From the NCBI GenBank assembly GCA_030549495.1, contig JAUIRK010000965.1, positions 186,001-250,000 of the forward strand: DNA of 64,000 nt, in the 5' to 3' direction. Position numbers and translations under genes: made by a program. Below the pieces are notes generated by a model. It saw only the letters and a list, made by a program, of their open reading frames with translations. It was not told the origin of the DNA and searched no databases. Shown piece by piece: positions 11,930 to 21,661 of this stretch. Numbering within the stretch: the first letter of the stretch is position 1; every line of letters begins with the position of its first letter. This DNA comes from Nectonema munidae. Taxonomy: Eukaryota; Nematomorpha; Nectonematoida; Nectonematidae.

Positions 11930-12085
11930 TATAATCTATAGCTAGATATGCTATACTATAACCAATTGAAGGTTTTATACCATGCCTAAAAATAATCTCT
12001 TTTGTAAATCTTTAGAGAGCTGAATTTTGGTTAAACCGATTTTATATTTGGTGTTCAGGGTTAAAAATTTCGTTATCTTCTAAAG
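11930..12085 (+). repeat. Dispersed repeat (second copy at about 27935-28085)
   Basis: The block ATATGCTATACTATAACCAA, GAAGGTTTTATACCAT and CTTTTGTAAATCTTTAG appears again at 27935-28085 as ATATGCTATACTCTAACCAA, GAAGGCTTTTATACCAT and CTTTTGTAAATCTTTAGG, in the same orientation. Family unknown; no terminal repeats identified. Confidence 0.6.
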
Positions 12086-12319
12086 TCCATATGGAAAGGG
12101 TTGTATTAGAGCAGTGGTTCTTAACCTTTAGGATCTGTTTACCCCTAAATATTATGAAAAATTTTTTATGACCCCTATAAAATTCTTTTTGATTCAGCCG
12201 TTTAAATTTAAAAACAAGAAAATTTACATTTTATATTTTATAATACAAACACTTATTAAAAGAATGTTTAATTGAAAAAATTTATTTAAATCAATATAAT
12301 CTAACATATTCAGTATAAT

Positions 12320-12656
12320 TTAATTCGAAGGCTGGTATTGTTTATCAGACAAAAGTTTTTCAAAACATGCTGTAATGCTGGACAGACAGCATCTCGTGTC
12401 TGAATCAATTGCAAGCTTATTACGTGCACTTGTTTTTAAAGACACCATACAAAATCCATTCTCGCAACGATAAGTTGAAGGTGACTGTATCAAAAAAATC
12501 ATAGCACGTTTGGAAAGGATAAACGGTTTTTAATTTGGCCCAGAATGATGGAAGTGCTTGCTCGGAAAAATAGAGTTTTAATTGATTGTCTTCTCTTATT
12601 AGAAGAAACTCCACTTTGGCAGCAACATCAGACTCATCAATGCTACTTTCGCTCAC
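12320..12656 (-). pseudogene. hAT transposase C-terminal (hATC) remnant
   Basis: Two overlapping minus frames give LPSFWAKLKTVYPF and then ARNKLAIDSDTRCCLSSITA with FEKLLSDKQYQPSN at the end. This fits the dimerisation region of ZBED5/SCAND3-like hAT transposases (pattern FW...YP, then RNRL...D.R..LS......LC..KQ.Q.SH). At least one frameshift separates the halves. It is the only coding remnant left in the hAT at 12112-15620. Confidence 0.8.
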
Positions 12657-13029
12657 TGAAAAAGGTCTGGTGATCTAAATGTCATTAGAACGGCTTTAAC
12701 TACGGAAAATAGTTTTCAATTGCTTGATTGCAAGCAACATGTGTGAGATTTAAAATGATATTTGATTTTAAAAGCAAAATTATTAATTGATTGCATCATA
12801 CAATCAGGATTAATGAATACATCAAATAGAAATAGTTTTGCAACTGATGGAAAGACGTTTATGAGGATACACTTTTTGATAAGTTTTTCATGACCCCTGC
12901 AAAAACGACCCCCAGGTTAACCCTATTAGTGCTGGGCAAAATTTGTCCGCTCAAGTGCTTGCAGGGGTGTAAAGTACCCCCCCCCCCTCCCCTCTCCTAT
13001 TTTTCTCAGATATTAATAAGTTTTTATAA

Positions 13030-13840
13030 ATATTTTTAATGTTACATATATATTTCAACTATGCTGAATTCAGTGGTGATGTCTATTTTTTAACAAAATC
13101 AATCAAACCTGTCAAAAAATTGATTTATATTTGACAGCTCATCTCAAAAAGGAACTTTTTATTTAAATAATTATATAAAGTTTTTTACTCATGTATACCC
13201 ATTTTCAAATATGCTGAATTCAGTGGTGATATTCATTTTTTATGAAAATCAATCAAACCTGTCAAAAAATTGATCTAAATGTGACAGCTCATCTCAAAAA
13301 GGTACTTTTTATTTAAATAATTATATAAAGTTTTTTACACAGGTATACCCATTTTCAAATATGCTGAATTCAGTGGTGATATTCATTTTTTATGAAAATA
13401 AATAAAACTGTCAAAAAATTGATCTAAATTTGATAGCTCATCTCAAAAAGAAGCTTTTTATCTAAATAATTATATAAAGTTTTTTACACATGTATACCCA
13501 TTTAAAAATATTCTGAATTCAGTGGTGATATTCATTTTTTATGAAAATCAATAAAAATGTCAAAAAATTGATCTAAATTTGATAACTCATCTCAAAAAGA
13601 AGCTTTTTATCTAAATAATTATATAATGTTTTTTACACATATATACCCATTTTCAATCATGCTGAATTCAGTGGTGATATTCATTTTTTATGAAAATCAT
13701 TCAAACCTGTCAAAAAAGTGTTTTACATATGACAGCTCATCTCAAAAAAGAAACTTTTAATCTAAATAATTATATAATGTTTTTTACACATATATACCCA
13801 TTTTTAAGCATGCGTATTTCAGTGGTGATATTCTCTCTGG
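13030..13840 (+). repeat. Tandem array, about six units of 149-151 bp
   Basis: A landmark, ATGCTGAATTCAGTGGTGAT, starts at about 13061, 13211, 13361, 13509, 13659 and 13810 (the later ones with a few changes). Each unit also carries AAACCTGTCAAAAAATTGAT, GACAGCTCATCTCAAAAAG and ATTATATAAAGTTTTTTACA. The even spacing and mild divergence point to a minisatellite array amplified inside the host element. Confidence 0.92.
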
Positions 13841-13899
13841 TAATTATTTTCTTAATTTATTTAATAAACCAACTTTAGGTGTTTAATTCACTCAAAATA

Positions 13900-14830
13900 T
13901 TTCATTCTACAGTAATTTATGTAACTCGATAGGACCTCCATCTTTTTGGCTACAAATTCGTTATCGGCTCGTAGTCTCTACGTCATATTATAATTTACAA
14001 TATGTGATTTTGCTATTCATTCTATGATGATCTTTTCTTGGTAGCTCTTTTTTCATTAGAAATTTTTATTCTTCAATATGTGTTCAAAAATTTTTTTATA
14101 AGGATAAAATAACTTTTTTCCTCTTTCAAAGCATTCTGATTAAAAAATCTTCTTGATGATCTTAGACTTTTTTTTATCAGTATCGTGTATTTTATTATCA
14201 GGCCTGAATATTTATAAACCCAGTCAAAGATTTTTTTCTGATGAATCATTCGTGATGTTCATTTTTCTATTACAAAGAGTTGTTCAAGTTCTTCATCTAA
14301 AAAATTCTCTCTTTGTCGCAAAACGAAAAGATGGACAAATTCAATTTAAAAATATCTTGATAGTGACCAAATTCTCACATATTGGCATCTGTGCCATTTT
14401 TGATAAATTTTCAGATTTCCCACCCATCTTAGCTAAATGTTAATTGTAATCCTAGATGATAAGCTAGGATTTAAATATTTTTCATTTGTAAAAGAGGAAC
14501 TTCTTTCTCACAGTCAAAATATTTTTTCAAGCATCTAATATTATATAATTAAACCACTTCCTAGTTCATTAGAACGTGGTTGATCTTCCATTTAGTCAAG
14601 ATACATATTTTTTTTTATTTATTTGTTTTGATCACATGTTCTCTTTTCAATTAGTTTTCAACTTGGTTCCTTCTCTAATACAAATTTTCAAAAGATTTTA
14701 TAATACGTTTTGTTTGTTTTAAATAAATATTTCATACTCAAGATGATTGTAGAAAGTATTATACGCCAAAATATACAAAAAAAAAGTATATTTTTACTAT
14801 ATACCTAATATGCAGCCATTTTTTTACAGA
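13900..14830. other. Unique AT-rich middle of the piggyBac-type element
   Basis: No domain or known repeat was recognised on either strand. A 96-codon open stretch at 14153-14443 is rich in Phe, Leu and Ile, as expected of chance frames in such sequence. Confidence 0.4.
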
Positions 14831-15629
14831 ACTGATTTTCAGAATACTAATTCAATTGCCATTTCGAGATATTTTTTAACCGTATTATCTAAAATCCAGT
14901 ACAGAAATAAAATAAGCATAGTCGATTTGGTATAAAACAGATATTTTATTTTTTTGAAAATATTTTTGAAGACAGTATCTAGAAGTAAACTACAAATCTG
15001 ATTTAAGCTTTCAGATACTTTAAAACCATAAATACCAAACATGAGTCCAAAAATGAAACCAACATGATCGATTTGGTATAAAACATATATTTTATGTAAA
15101 ATGTGAAGGAATGTTTTTGGCAAATTTTTTTAGAAGTAAACCGCAAATTTGATTAACACTTATAGGTATTTTCACATCATAAATGTAAAAAATGACTCCA
15201 GAAATGAAAACAGCATGACCGATTTAGTATTAAAACATATATTTTATGTAAAATTTGAAGGTATATTTTTGATCAATCAAAATTTTGATTGACATTTTCA
15301 AAAAAGTAGCCATGATTATTGAAAAATTCAAATATATAAAGAGTTATGCGTTCCAAACTGTATATATTTATAAATTTTCAGGATATTATATAATATAGAT
15401 CCTAAGTTATAAGCTAAGTACAGATAATGTCAAAATTTTGGTGAAAAATTTTAATTTTTTATTGACAGTTTTGGACATGAAAGGGTCATTCAACTACCAT
15501 GAAAATGGTTTCAAAAGATGCAGCTAGCGATTTTAGGAAAAGTCACAAAATTTGAAGGGATATGATTCAGCCAATTTTCTACAATTAATTTTTTAGCACT
15601 AATAGGGTTAAGAACCACTGCTTTACAGG

Positions 15630-16740
15630 AACATCCTGTCTTTCTTATTTAAGTTTTGACCTCTAAATTTTTGTCATTTTAGTTCAATTAAATTCAAAAC
15701 TAGTCTATTTCACATGTTTAAACACTTTTTATTAAGCTAAGCACTAATGGGTTACCAACTTCAATACACGTAATGACTACATATTTGCTATGCATTTTTA
15801 ATACTTTCATAACCTTACTTTCTAAATCATAGATCCTAAAATTTATTTGACATGTTTAAGGCTTCTGTTCCAAGCAGTAAATTGTCGATATCGTGTACTG
15901 TCTGAATAAACATTTTGCTTCATTCATCGTTTCAGTAAAACATACATGCACCTTACAGTTTTAGTTGGTGATTGAAAACGTATTATTTATTTTTACTTTA
16001 TCTCTTGATAGTATAAAATTTTCGTAATATACTAAATCGGCTCCCGAACACTGTTAAAACGAGTTATTTCGAAAAGCGAGATACCACTCTTTATTCATAT
16101 ATTTTACCCGAGCTCTAAGGCGACCCCAGACCTACCCATTTTTCGAGGGGAGTTAATCTTCCTTCCCCCGCGAAAAAAACTTAACCCCATTCTCGAGGAA
16201 TCAATTTTACTTTTTTATTTGTTTTACATAGTACACATTAGGCTTGTTACAATACATGCATTTTTTTTATCCCTTTCGTGATTTTCTTTTTAATAAATTT
16301 TTATATTATAACTTTTTAAAGTTGTAGAGATCCAAAAAAAATAACGAAAATAGATGTTTATTGTTTACATGAAGATTGGCTCATCTAACCTTACTAACGA
16401 GAAAATATTTTAACTTGATAATACCGTCCAGCAATTCTCAGTGGTCGTTTTAATTCGAATATCGTAACGATATTTGAACCTCGAGAAATATGAAGAATTA
16501 ATACTTATCGGTCAAAAAAGCAAATCATTTGATAAAACTTGGTCTATTTCATTTTATTTCTTAAATAAATAAATATTAATTATATTAAAATTTTAATATA
16601 TTTTATTATGAGATTTTGTATCTTAAACTGTATGGAAAAACTTTTCTTCAATCCTACACAAATCCGCCCTGGCATGACTTTCTCCTGGCCCGAACTAAAA
16701 ATATACTTCCCCGCAGAGCTCTGATATTTACTCATTCATA
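15630..16740. other. Intergenic, AT-rich with a small C-rich patch
   Basis: A GC-richer patch lies at about 16105-16200 (CGAGCTCTAAGGCGACCCCA). A sequence resembling the TIR of the element at 12921-15607 (AGCACTAATGGGTTA) occurs at about 15739-15754 without a partner. No gene was recognised. Confidence 0.4.
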
Positions 16741-16749
16741 TTCTATTAA

Positions 16750-18270
16750 ATGTTGATATATGATTTGATGAAGAAACAAGTAATTTTAGGGTCTTCATGA
16801 AACCTCCTTTAGATGCTTGCTCGGTTTCGGGAAATGATTGTTTTGAGTATCACAATTTTAGCTCCTATCAATTTACCGGCTTCAGCATAATTTGACAGTG
16901 AAAATAATTAAAAAGAAATGTGTGAAACAAATCCTCAAAAAAAGTAGAGTGTCGAATGGAGTATTGTGGACAGTTTAAAATGTTTAAAGAAGAGCTTTTC
17001 CCTCAACAATGGTCCTTTTTTCCATGATCAACCGGTTCAAATATTAGATATTCTTACTATGTTTTTAAACAGAAATTATAAACATGTCAAATACATACGC
17101 TCTACAAAAAAACTTTTGCTTGAATGTATCCCGTGATGAAATACTTTTCATAAGCAAGCTATAACTCTCTGCCACGTTATACTGGGACAAGAAAGAAGAC
17201 CACAACAACTCTTTGATTTATTCATCGATGCGGCGTAAGCGTTTTGAAGAGATAAAAAATACCTTCACGTGTGTGATAGTCACATCTTTTCTTGAAAAAG
17301 ATAAATTTGGCTAGTGCGTCCCTTGATAGAAAAGCTGAATTGAAATTTTTTTAAGTGGCACCTCCCTATGAGTTTCATTGCATTGATGAAACAATGATTG
17401 AATATTTTGGCGGTCACTCGACAAAACAATTTCTCGGGGGAAAACCAATACGCTTTGTTTTAAACAATGGTCATATTGTATCGCCCCTGAATATTGAAAG
17501 TCGTGAAAAAGAAAAATTTGGTTGAGGGGGCCCAGTAGTACTTTTCCAATAAGTTAAATCAGCTGTGACCAAATAATTATCACTATGTGTGTGATAATTT
17601 TTTTTTCATCGTATGCCTTAGTTAACGAAATGCTTGCGATGGGAAAAAAGATAACTGGGACCATCTGCAGTTAAGTCCGAAAGAAAGATTTGAAAGAGAA
17701 GAGGCTTCCATCAAATTTTATCATTTGATGGAGTCAACATTTGCCGTGGCATGAGAATAAATCAGTATTCGCAATTTCAAATTCTTGCAGACAGGCCGTT
17801 ATCTCATGTTGCAAAATATTCTCGTAAAGGTAGAAACTTCTCGTTTCCCAGCCGAATATTTTCAATATTTACAGCAGTCAAATGCAACGGGTTGATCGAA
17901 TGGATCAAAACATTGCACAATATCAAGTACCAATTCGAGGCAAAAAATGGTATTGGTCCATTTTGAGTCACTTGATCAATACATCAGTATCTCAAGCGTG
18001 GCAAATATAGAGATTGACTTTAAATCAAAAGATGGATCAATTGTGTTTTCGAAGAGCGCTCGTTGAAATTCTTTTGTCATAGTTTGGAGTGCCGTCTATG
18101 TCAGCTCGACAAAGTGTTTTGAACCCCGTGAATGAAGTAAGATTTGACAAAAAAGATAATTTTGTATGTAATACTGAAGAGAAAAGAAGAATCCGATGTA
18201 GACTTTGCCACACTGTAAAAAGTGTAAGGTGGGTGTACAATATGTTAAGTGTTTTATAGATTTTCATACA
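16750..18270 (+). pseudogene. Decayed piggyBac transposase
   Basis: Pieces in all three plus frames follow the order of a PGBD2/3-like transposase: SSMRRKRFEEIKNTF (about 17220), YEFHCIDETMIEYFGGHSTK (17365, DDE core region), LSPKERFEREEASIKF (17675), DRMDQNIAQYQVPIRGKKWY (17895, the conserved DQN...Y..GKKWYWP block) and RCRLCHTVKSVR (18195, cysteine-rich C terminus). Stops and frame changes are scattered throughout, so this is an old relic. Terminal repeats and TTAA flanks were not found; the limits are those of the recognisable protein. Confidence 0.85.
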
Positions 18271-18700
18271 AAATAATTATTTGGCCATATATATATACAT
18301 ACATTTATCTTTTTTTAAATATAATGTATAATAAACTGTTTAATTTTAGTTTTAAAACAGAATAATTGTAATATTAAAATTTTCTTAGCTTGACCAGTGA
18401 TTCATATATGATACGGCTGAATTTCCTTATGAAAAGACTCAAAATGTTTGTATATAATATATTTCTATATTGATTATGATACCAATTCAGCTAAAATTTG
18501 GTGGCGCTTGGATAAAATAGATTTATAAAACCAAAATAAAATTAGCCATCTTATTCAGGAGGTTCTTTTTATAATTAAATGTAACAAATTTTTAATGAAC
18601 TTTTTGAAAGCAGATTAATTAAAATTAAAATAAGCGGTTATACATTGTAGTAAAGTAAAAGGAATGTAAAAATTAAGCAAACAACTCGATGCTTTGTAAA
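18271..18700. other. Intergenic, downstream of the transporter gene
   Basis: AT-rich; it should include the 3' untranslated region of the transporter gene on the minus strand. No clear polyadenylation signal was picked out. Confidence 0.35.
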
Positions 18701-18702
18701 AA

Positions 18703-20121
18703 CTAAACAAGCTCGGAGTCACCAAAATCCAAAGAAGTAAGCCTTGCTATAGATCTTAAAAATAAACAAATGAAGATTAAACTGAACATTAATATTGCAA
18801 ATATTATGAAAACAAAACCAGGAACAAAGGTTAATGGCAAAAACCAACGATATAGGTATGTGAAGGCAAATGAGCCTAAGATGGAAGAGACACTTTCCAA
18901 CGAAGAAATTAAGGAAAAAATAGTTCCTAAATGAGAACAATTCATTTTGGAGATAAGAGAGCGTATTGAAACTGAGCACAGGGGTTCAAATGTGTTTAAC
19001 GCAGCAAAAATGATAAATGATGTATGAGTAGCACTTATTCCGATCAAAAGTAAGCTAGATACTATACTCAATAGTCCTATTAGATTTAACGTGAGATCAG
19101 ATATCTTGAATATCTTTTTTAAAAGAGGAATCACTACGAGCAAACCAAAAACTTGAAAAAATTTCCAAAGTGCCATCCAATAACCAAACAAGTGATTTGA
19201 CCAGTGCAAATACTTTTGTCCATATAAATAAATAATAGCATAAATTCCCATTGTATTAAATTGAAGAAGGCTCAAGGTTATGATCAAGAGTATGATTTCC
19301 ATTCTATATTCATGAGATCGAATTAAATTGAAAGAAGCACATAAGTATGATGGAATCTTTTTAATCTCACCAAAAGCCTGGTTGATCCGCTCTGAAGATG
19401 AAGAATAGTATGAGGATGGTGAAACGAGTAGCCTGGGTTCTGGTGATGGTAAGTGTTTAAATGCGAGTAAGGTAGAAAGAAAACCTACTGCGTAGATGGA
19501 AGCAATGATAAAGAACATTTTTATAAGGGTTAAGTTCTTTAGCAAGATACCGCTGATGATGGAGCCTAAAAGTAAACCAATGGATCCACTGCCTTGTAAA
19601 AGAGCCATGCGTAGCGTTCGTTTCTCATTTTTATGCATATCGCTCAGCAAAGAGAAAGAAGTCATCATAAAAGCTAAAAAGCCTCCCGTGAATGAAGTTA
19701 AGAAGCCATTTCCAATTACCCATAGAAATGAGGACTTTAAGTGTAACACGAGGATGACGTAGAAAAAAAATGAAATACTTGTGGACAAAAAAGGAAGTGA
19801 AAAGAACAATTTGCGTCCATATATGTCAGAGCAAGGGCCTATTATGAGGCATATAAAAAATGAAGGTAAAAAGTTGGCCAGTGTAAGAAAAAAGTTCCAC
19901 TCTGCGGCCAAAGACTGTACCATATTTTCAAAATTGGGGTTTCTTTGCGTTGCATTGTTAAAATCTATTGAATAGAAAGACTTAGCTTTTTCATATAGGA
20001 ACACATTCATAACTGGCAATGCAATTGCGTTGGCAAAAAAGAAAATAAAATAACTTGGCTCTATTACCAAACTTCTAATCCAGAAGGAAGCCATATTTTT
20101 GAAAAGCATCTTCACTAACAA
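18703..20121 (-). CDS. Major facilitator transporter, SLC46-like (folate/heme transporter family)
   Basis: A single uninterrupted frame of 472 codons, with about 12 hydrophobic segments. The N-terminal block EPSYFIFFFANAIALPVMNV (residues 21-40) resembles the VEP start of SLC46 proteins. A luminal loop with an N-glycosylation site (NAT, residues 56-58) is followed by MFS motif A, GPCSDIYGRK (95-104), and by LSDMHKNEKRTLRMALLQGS (159-178), which parallels ADVSSSRSRTFRMALLEAS of human SLC46A1. The family moves folates, heme or other small anions with protons across plasma or lysosomal membranes; the substrate here cannot be told. It ends DFGDSELV. The start could also be the methionine at residue 5 or 10. 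No introns in the coding part. It lies on the same strand as DHX9, 1.5 kb from its 3' end, with no sign of a functional link. Confidence 0.9.
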   Translation of the reverse strand: MLVKMLFKNMASFWIRSLVIEPSYFIFFFANAIALPVMNVFLYEKAKSFYSIDFNNATQRNPNFENMVQSLAAEWNFFLTLANFLPSFFICLIIGPCSDIYGRKLFFSLPFLSTSISFFFYVILVLHLKSSFLWVIGNGFLTSFTGGFLAFMMTSFSLLSDMHKNEKRTLRMALLQGSGSIGLLLGSIISGILLKNLTLIKMFFIIASIYAVGFLSTLLAFKHLPSPEPRLLVSPSSYYSSSSERINQAFGEIKKIPSYLCASFNLIRSHEYRMEIILLIITLSLLQFNTMGIYAIIYLYGQKYLHWSNHLFGYWMALWKFFQVFGLLVVIPLLKKIFKISDLTLNLIGLLSIVSSLLLIGISATHTSFIIFAALNTFEPLCSVSIRSLISKMNCSHLGTIFSLISSLESVSSILGSFAFTYLYRWFLPLTFVPGFVFIIFAILMFSLIFICLFLRSIARLTSLDFGDSELV

Positions 20122-20626
20122 GAATTATACTGAAACACAAGTAAATTTGTTAATAAAAAAATGACTAAGATCTTATATATATATAATTTAAATACAAACC
20201 TCTGTATTCATGTAATTATATACCTCTCAGCTTTGATGAGTGGAAGAATTTTTTTGTTTCAAATAGATAAATAATAATCTTCTCCAATAAATTTTATTGT
20301 AAAAAGTAAGGACAAAAACAATGCTCTACATGGAGACAATGAATTCAGTTTATAGAAAGAAGTTATGCATTAGACTCTTATAAAAATAAAATCAGGACAC
20401 TTTTAAGGCTCATTCTGATGCTAGGGTTAATCAAAGTTGTTTTTTATTTGTAAGGAATTGTAAAAATGTTCATATCTACGCAATATAAGTATTTATTAAA
20501 TATACAGTACTTGCACAGTTTTGAGGGTTCGTTGATAAATATTGTACATACAGAGTAAGTGGGATAGTCATCCTATCCCATTAATAATGAAAAAAGTTAA
20601 AAATGTGGCATAAAATATGAGTTATA
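20122..20626. other. Intergenic, presumed 5' flank of the transporter gene
   Basis: AT-rich with a short TA run near 20177. No promoter element can be assigned with confidence. Confidence 0.3.
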
Positions 20627-20634
20627 GTCTCATA

Positions 20635-21105
20635 CAGCCACGTAGCCAGCTATGTGGCACTTGGGCCGGGCCCCTCCCTCAAAGTTATGGACCCTACAGT
20701 CAAAAAATTGAAATTTATAAATTAAAATGAAATAATGAATTGATTTTTGACAATGGGCTTATACTAACAATATAAAGTAAATAAAATCAAAATATGGAAA
20801 ATTATTCATATCATTGACGGTAACAATCGAACTGTTAACTTTGTTAAGATGGGCCTTCTAGCTGTAATAAGAAAGCAAATTTACAATAAAAAATTCCTCT
20901 TTGCTATGAGAAATATTAACCATGATAAAATCTAAAACCTTAATAAAGAAATTGGACACATGTAGTGAAAGGAGCTTATAAACACAAAGAGAAGAGTTGT
21001 TATAAGCAGCATTTGATGCTTAATTTTAGATAAAGACAGGTGGTAAGCATGTATATTAGTGTCCCATTTGGCCCCTCCAAATATAATTTTCTGGCTACGT
21101 TACTG
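20635..21105. mobile_element. Short hAT-type non-autonomous element (MITE), 471 bp
   Basis: The left end is CAGCCACGTAGCCAG (20635) and the right end, read on the minus strand, is CAGTAACGTAGCCAG (21105). Both then run into GGGCC-containing sequence, so the terminal repeats are imperfect but clear. Target duplications are GTCTCATA (20627-20634) and GTCTCAAT (21106-21113), six of eight identical, the length expected for hAT. There is no coding capacity. The CAG-GGCGTAGCCAG style end is common in hAT MITEs. Confidence 0.85.
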
Positions 21106-21113
21106 GTCTCAAT

Positions 21114-21661
21114 ATCTAAATTAAAACAGCAGAAAAACATCAAATAAATTATTTTTAAAGGCAAAAAGTATACAACATTTTTCAATGTTTATAATTATTT
21201 CCATTTTGAGCTAAATATGATAAAAAATAAAATTAGTTTGCAATATTTCTTTATGGGAAGATTTAAACCTGTAAACAAAGCCAAAAGCAAGATAACTTCC
21301 AGTTCATCAAAGTGTCAATGAAATTTAGGAAGCTCTATTATGCAAAAATACTTGGCTACAAGAAAAGAAGGTTGGTGAATATTATTTTTCATTTTTCTTC
21401 AACTTTCCATAGAAAACACCCATATCGTGCATCTATTTTTAGCATTTCTATGCAAACAACGGTATCGGTATATCTACCTTTTAAACATATAAATAAAGAT
21501 TAATTTATATAAATCATATAAACTTTTGTATTGGATTCATTTAAAAAGAAAAAACAATTTTGTAAAAATGTGTTTTATGAATACATAGTTTTAACACGTT
21601 ACTTTCACAAAAGTTATTAAAAGTAAAAAGAATAACACGATTAAAGTAATTCAAATCTGAA
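21114..21661. other. Intergenic, 3' flank of DHX9
   Basis: AT-rich. It should contain the DHX9 3' untranslated region (minus strand). A 63-codon plus-strand frame at 21312-21503 has no recognisable features. Confidence 0.35.

Larger units (their letters stand above)
12921..15607. mobile_element. Long non-autonomous piggyBac-type element with TTAA duplication
   Basis: Flanked by TTAA at 12917-12920 and 15608-15611. The terminal inverted repeat is CCCTATTAGTGCT, identical at both ends over 13 bp (12921-12933 and the complement of 15595-15607). TTAA target duplication with a CCC start is the mark of piggyBac elements. The interior has a six-fold 150-bp array (13030-13840), a unique AT-rich middle, and a right arm (about 14830-15600) made of diverged units shared with 1-640 and 49920-50440. 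No transposase was recognised inside, so it would depend on one supplied elsewhere. Confidence 0.8.
12112..15620 (-). mobile_element. hAT element (ZBED/SCAND3-like) split by a later insertion
   Basis: The left end is CAGTGGTTCTTAACC (12112). On the minus strand the right end begins CAGTGGTTCTTAA at 15620 and, if the TTAA-flanked block 12921-15607 is removed, continues into CCTGGGGGTCGTTTTTGC at 12916 and below. This is the canonical hAT terminal sequence. The 8-bp flanks are TATTAGAG (12104-12111) and CTTTACAG (15621-15628), matching at five of eight positions, so the duplication is aged. Without the insertion the hAT would be about 0.8 kb: a deletion derivative that keeps only the C-terminal part of its transposase. 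Confidence 0.75.

Noticed and set aside
13030-13840. CRISPR-like array
   Set aside because: The whole 150-bp unit is repeated with no unique spacers, in an animal genome; it is a minisatellite.
14153-14443. 96-codon ORF as a gene
   Set aside because: Composition is that of random AT-rich sequence (Phe, Leu, Ile, Lys), with no motif, inside a non-autonomous element.
17751-17966. Small host gene
   Set aside because: It is one frame of the decayed piggyBac transposase; the conserved DQN and GKKWY block overlaps it in another frame.
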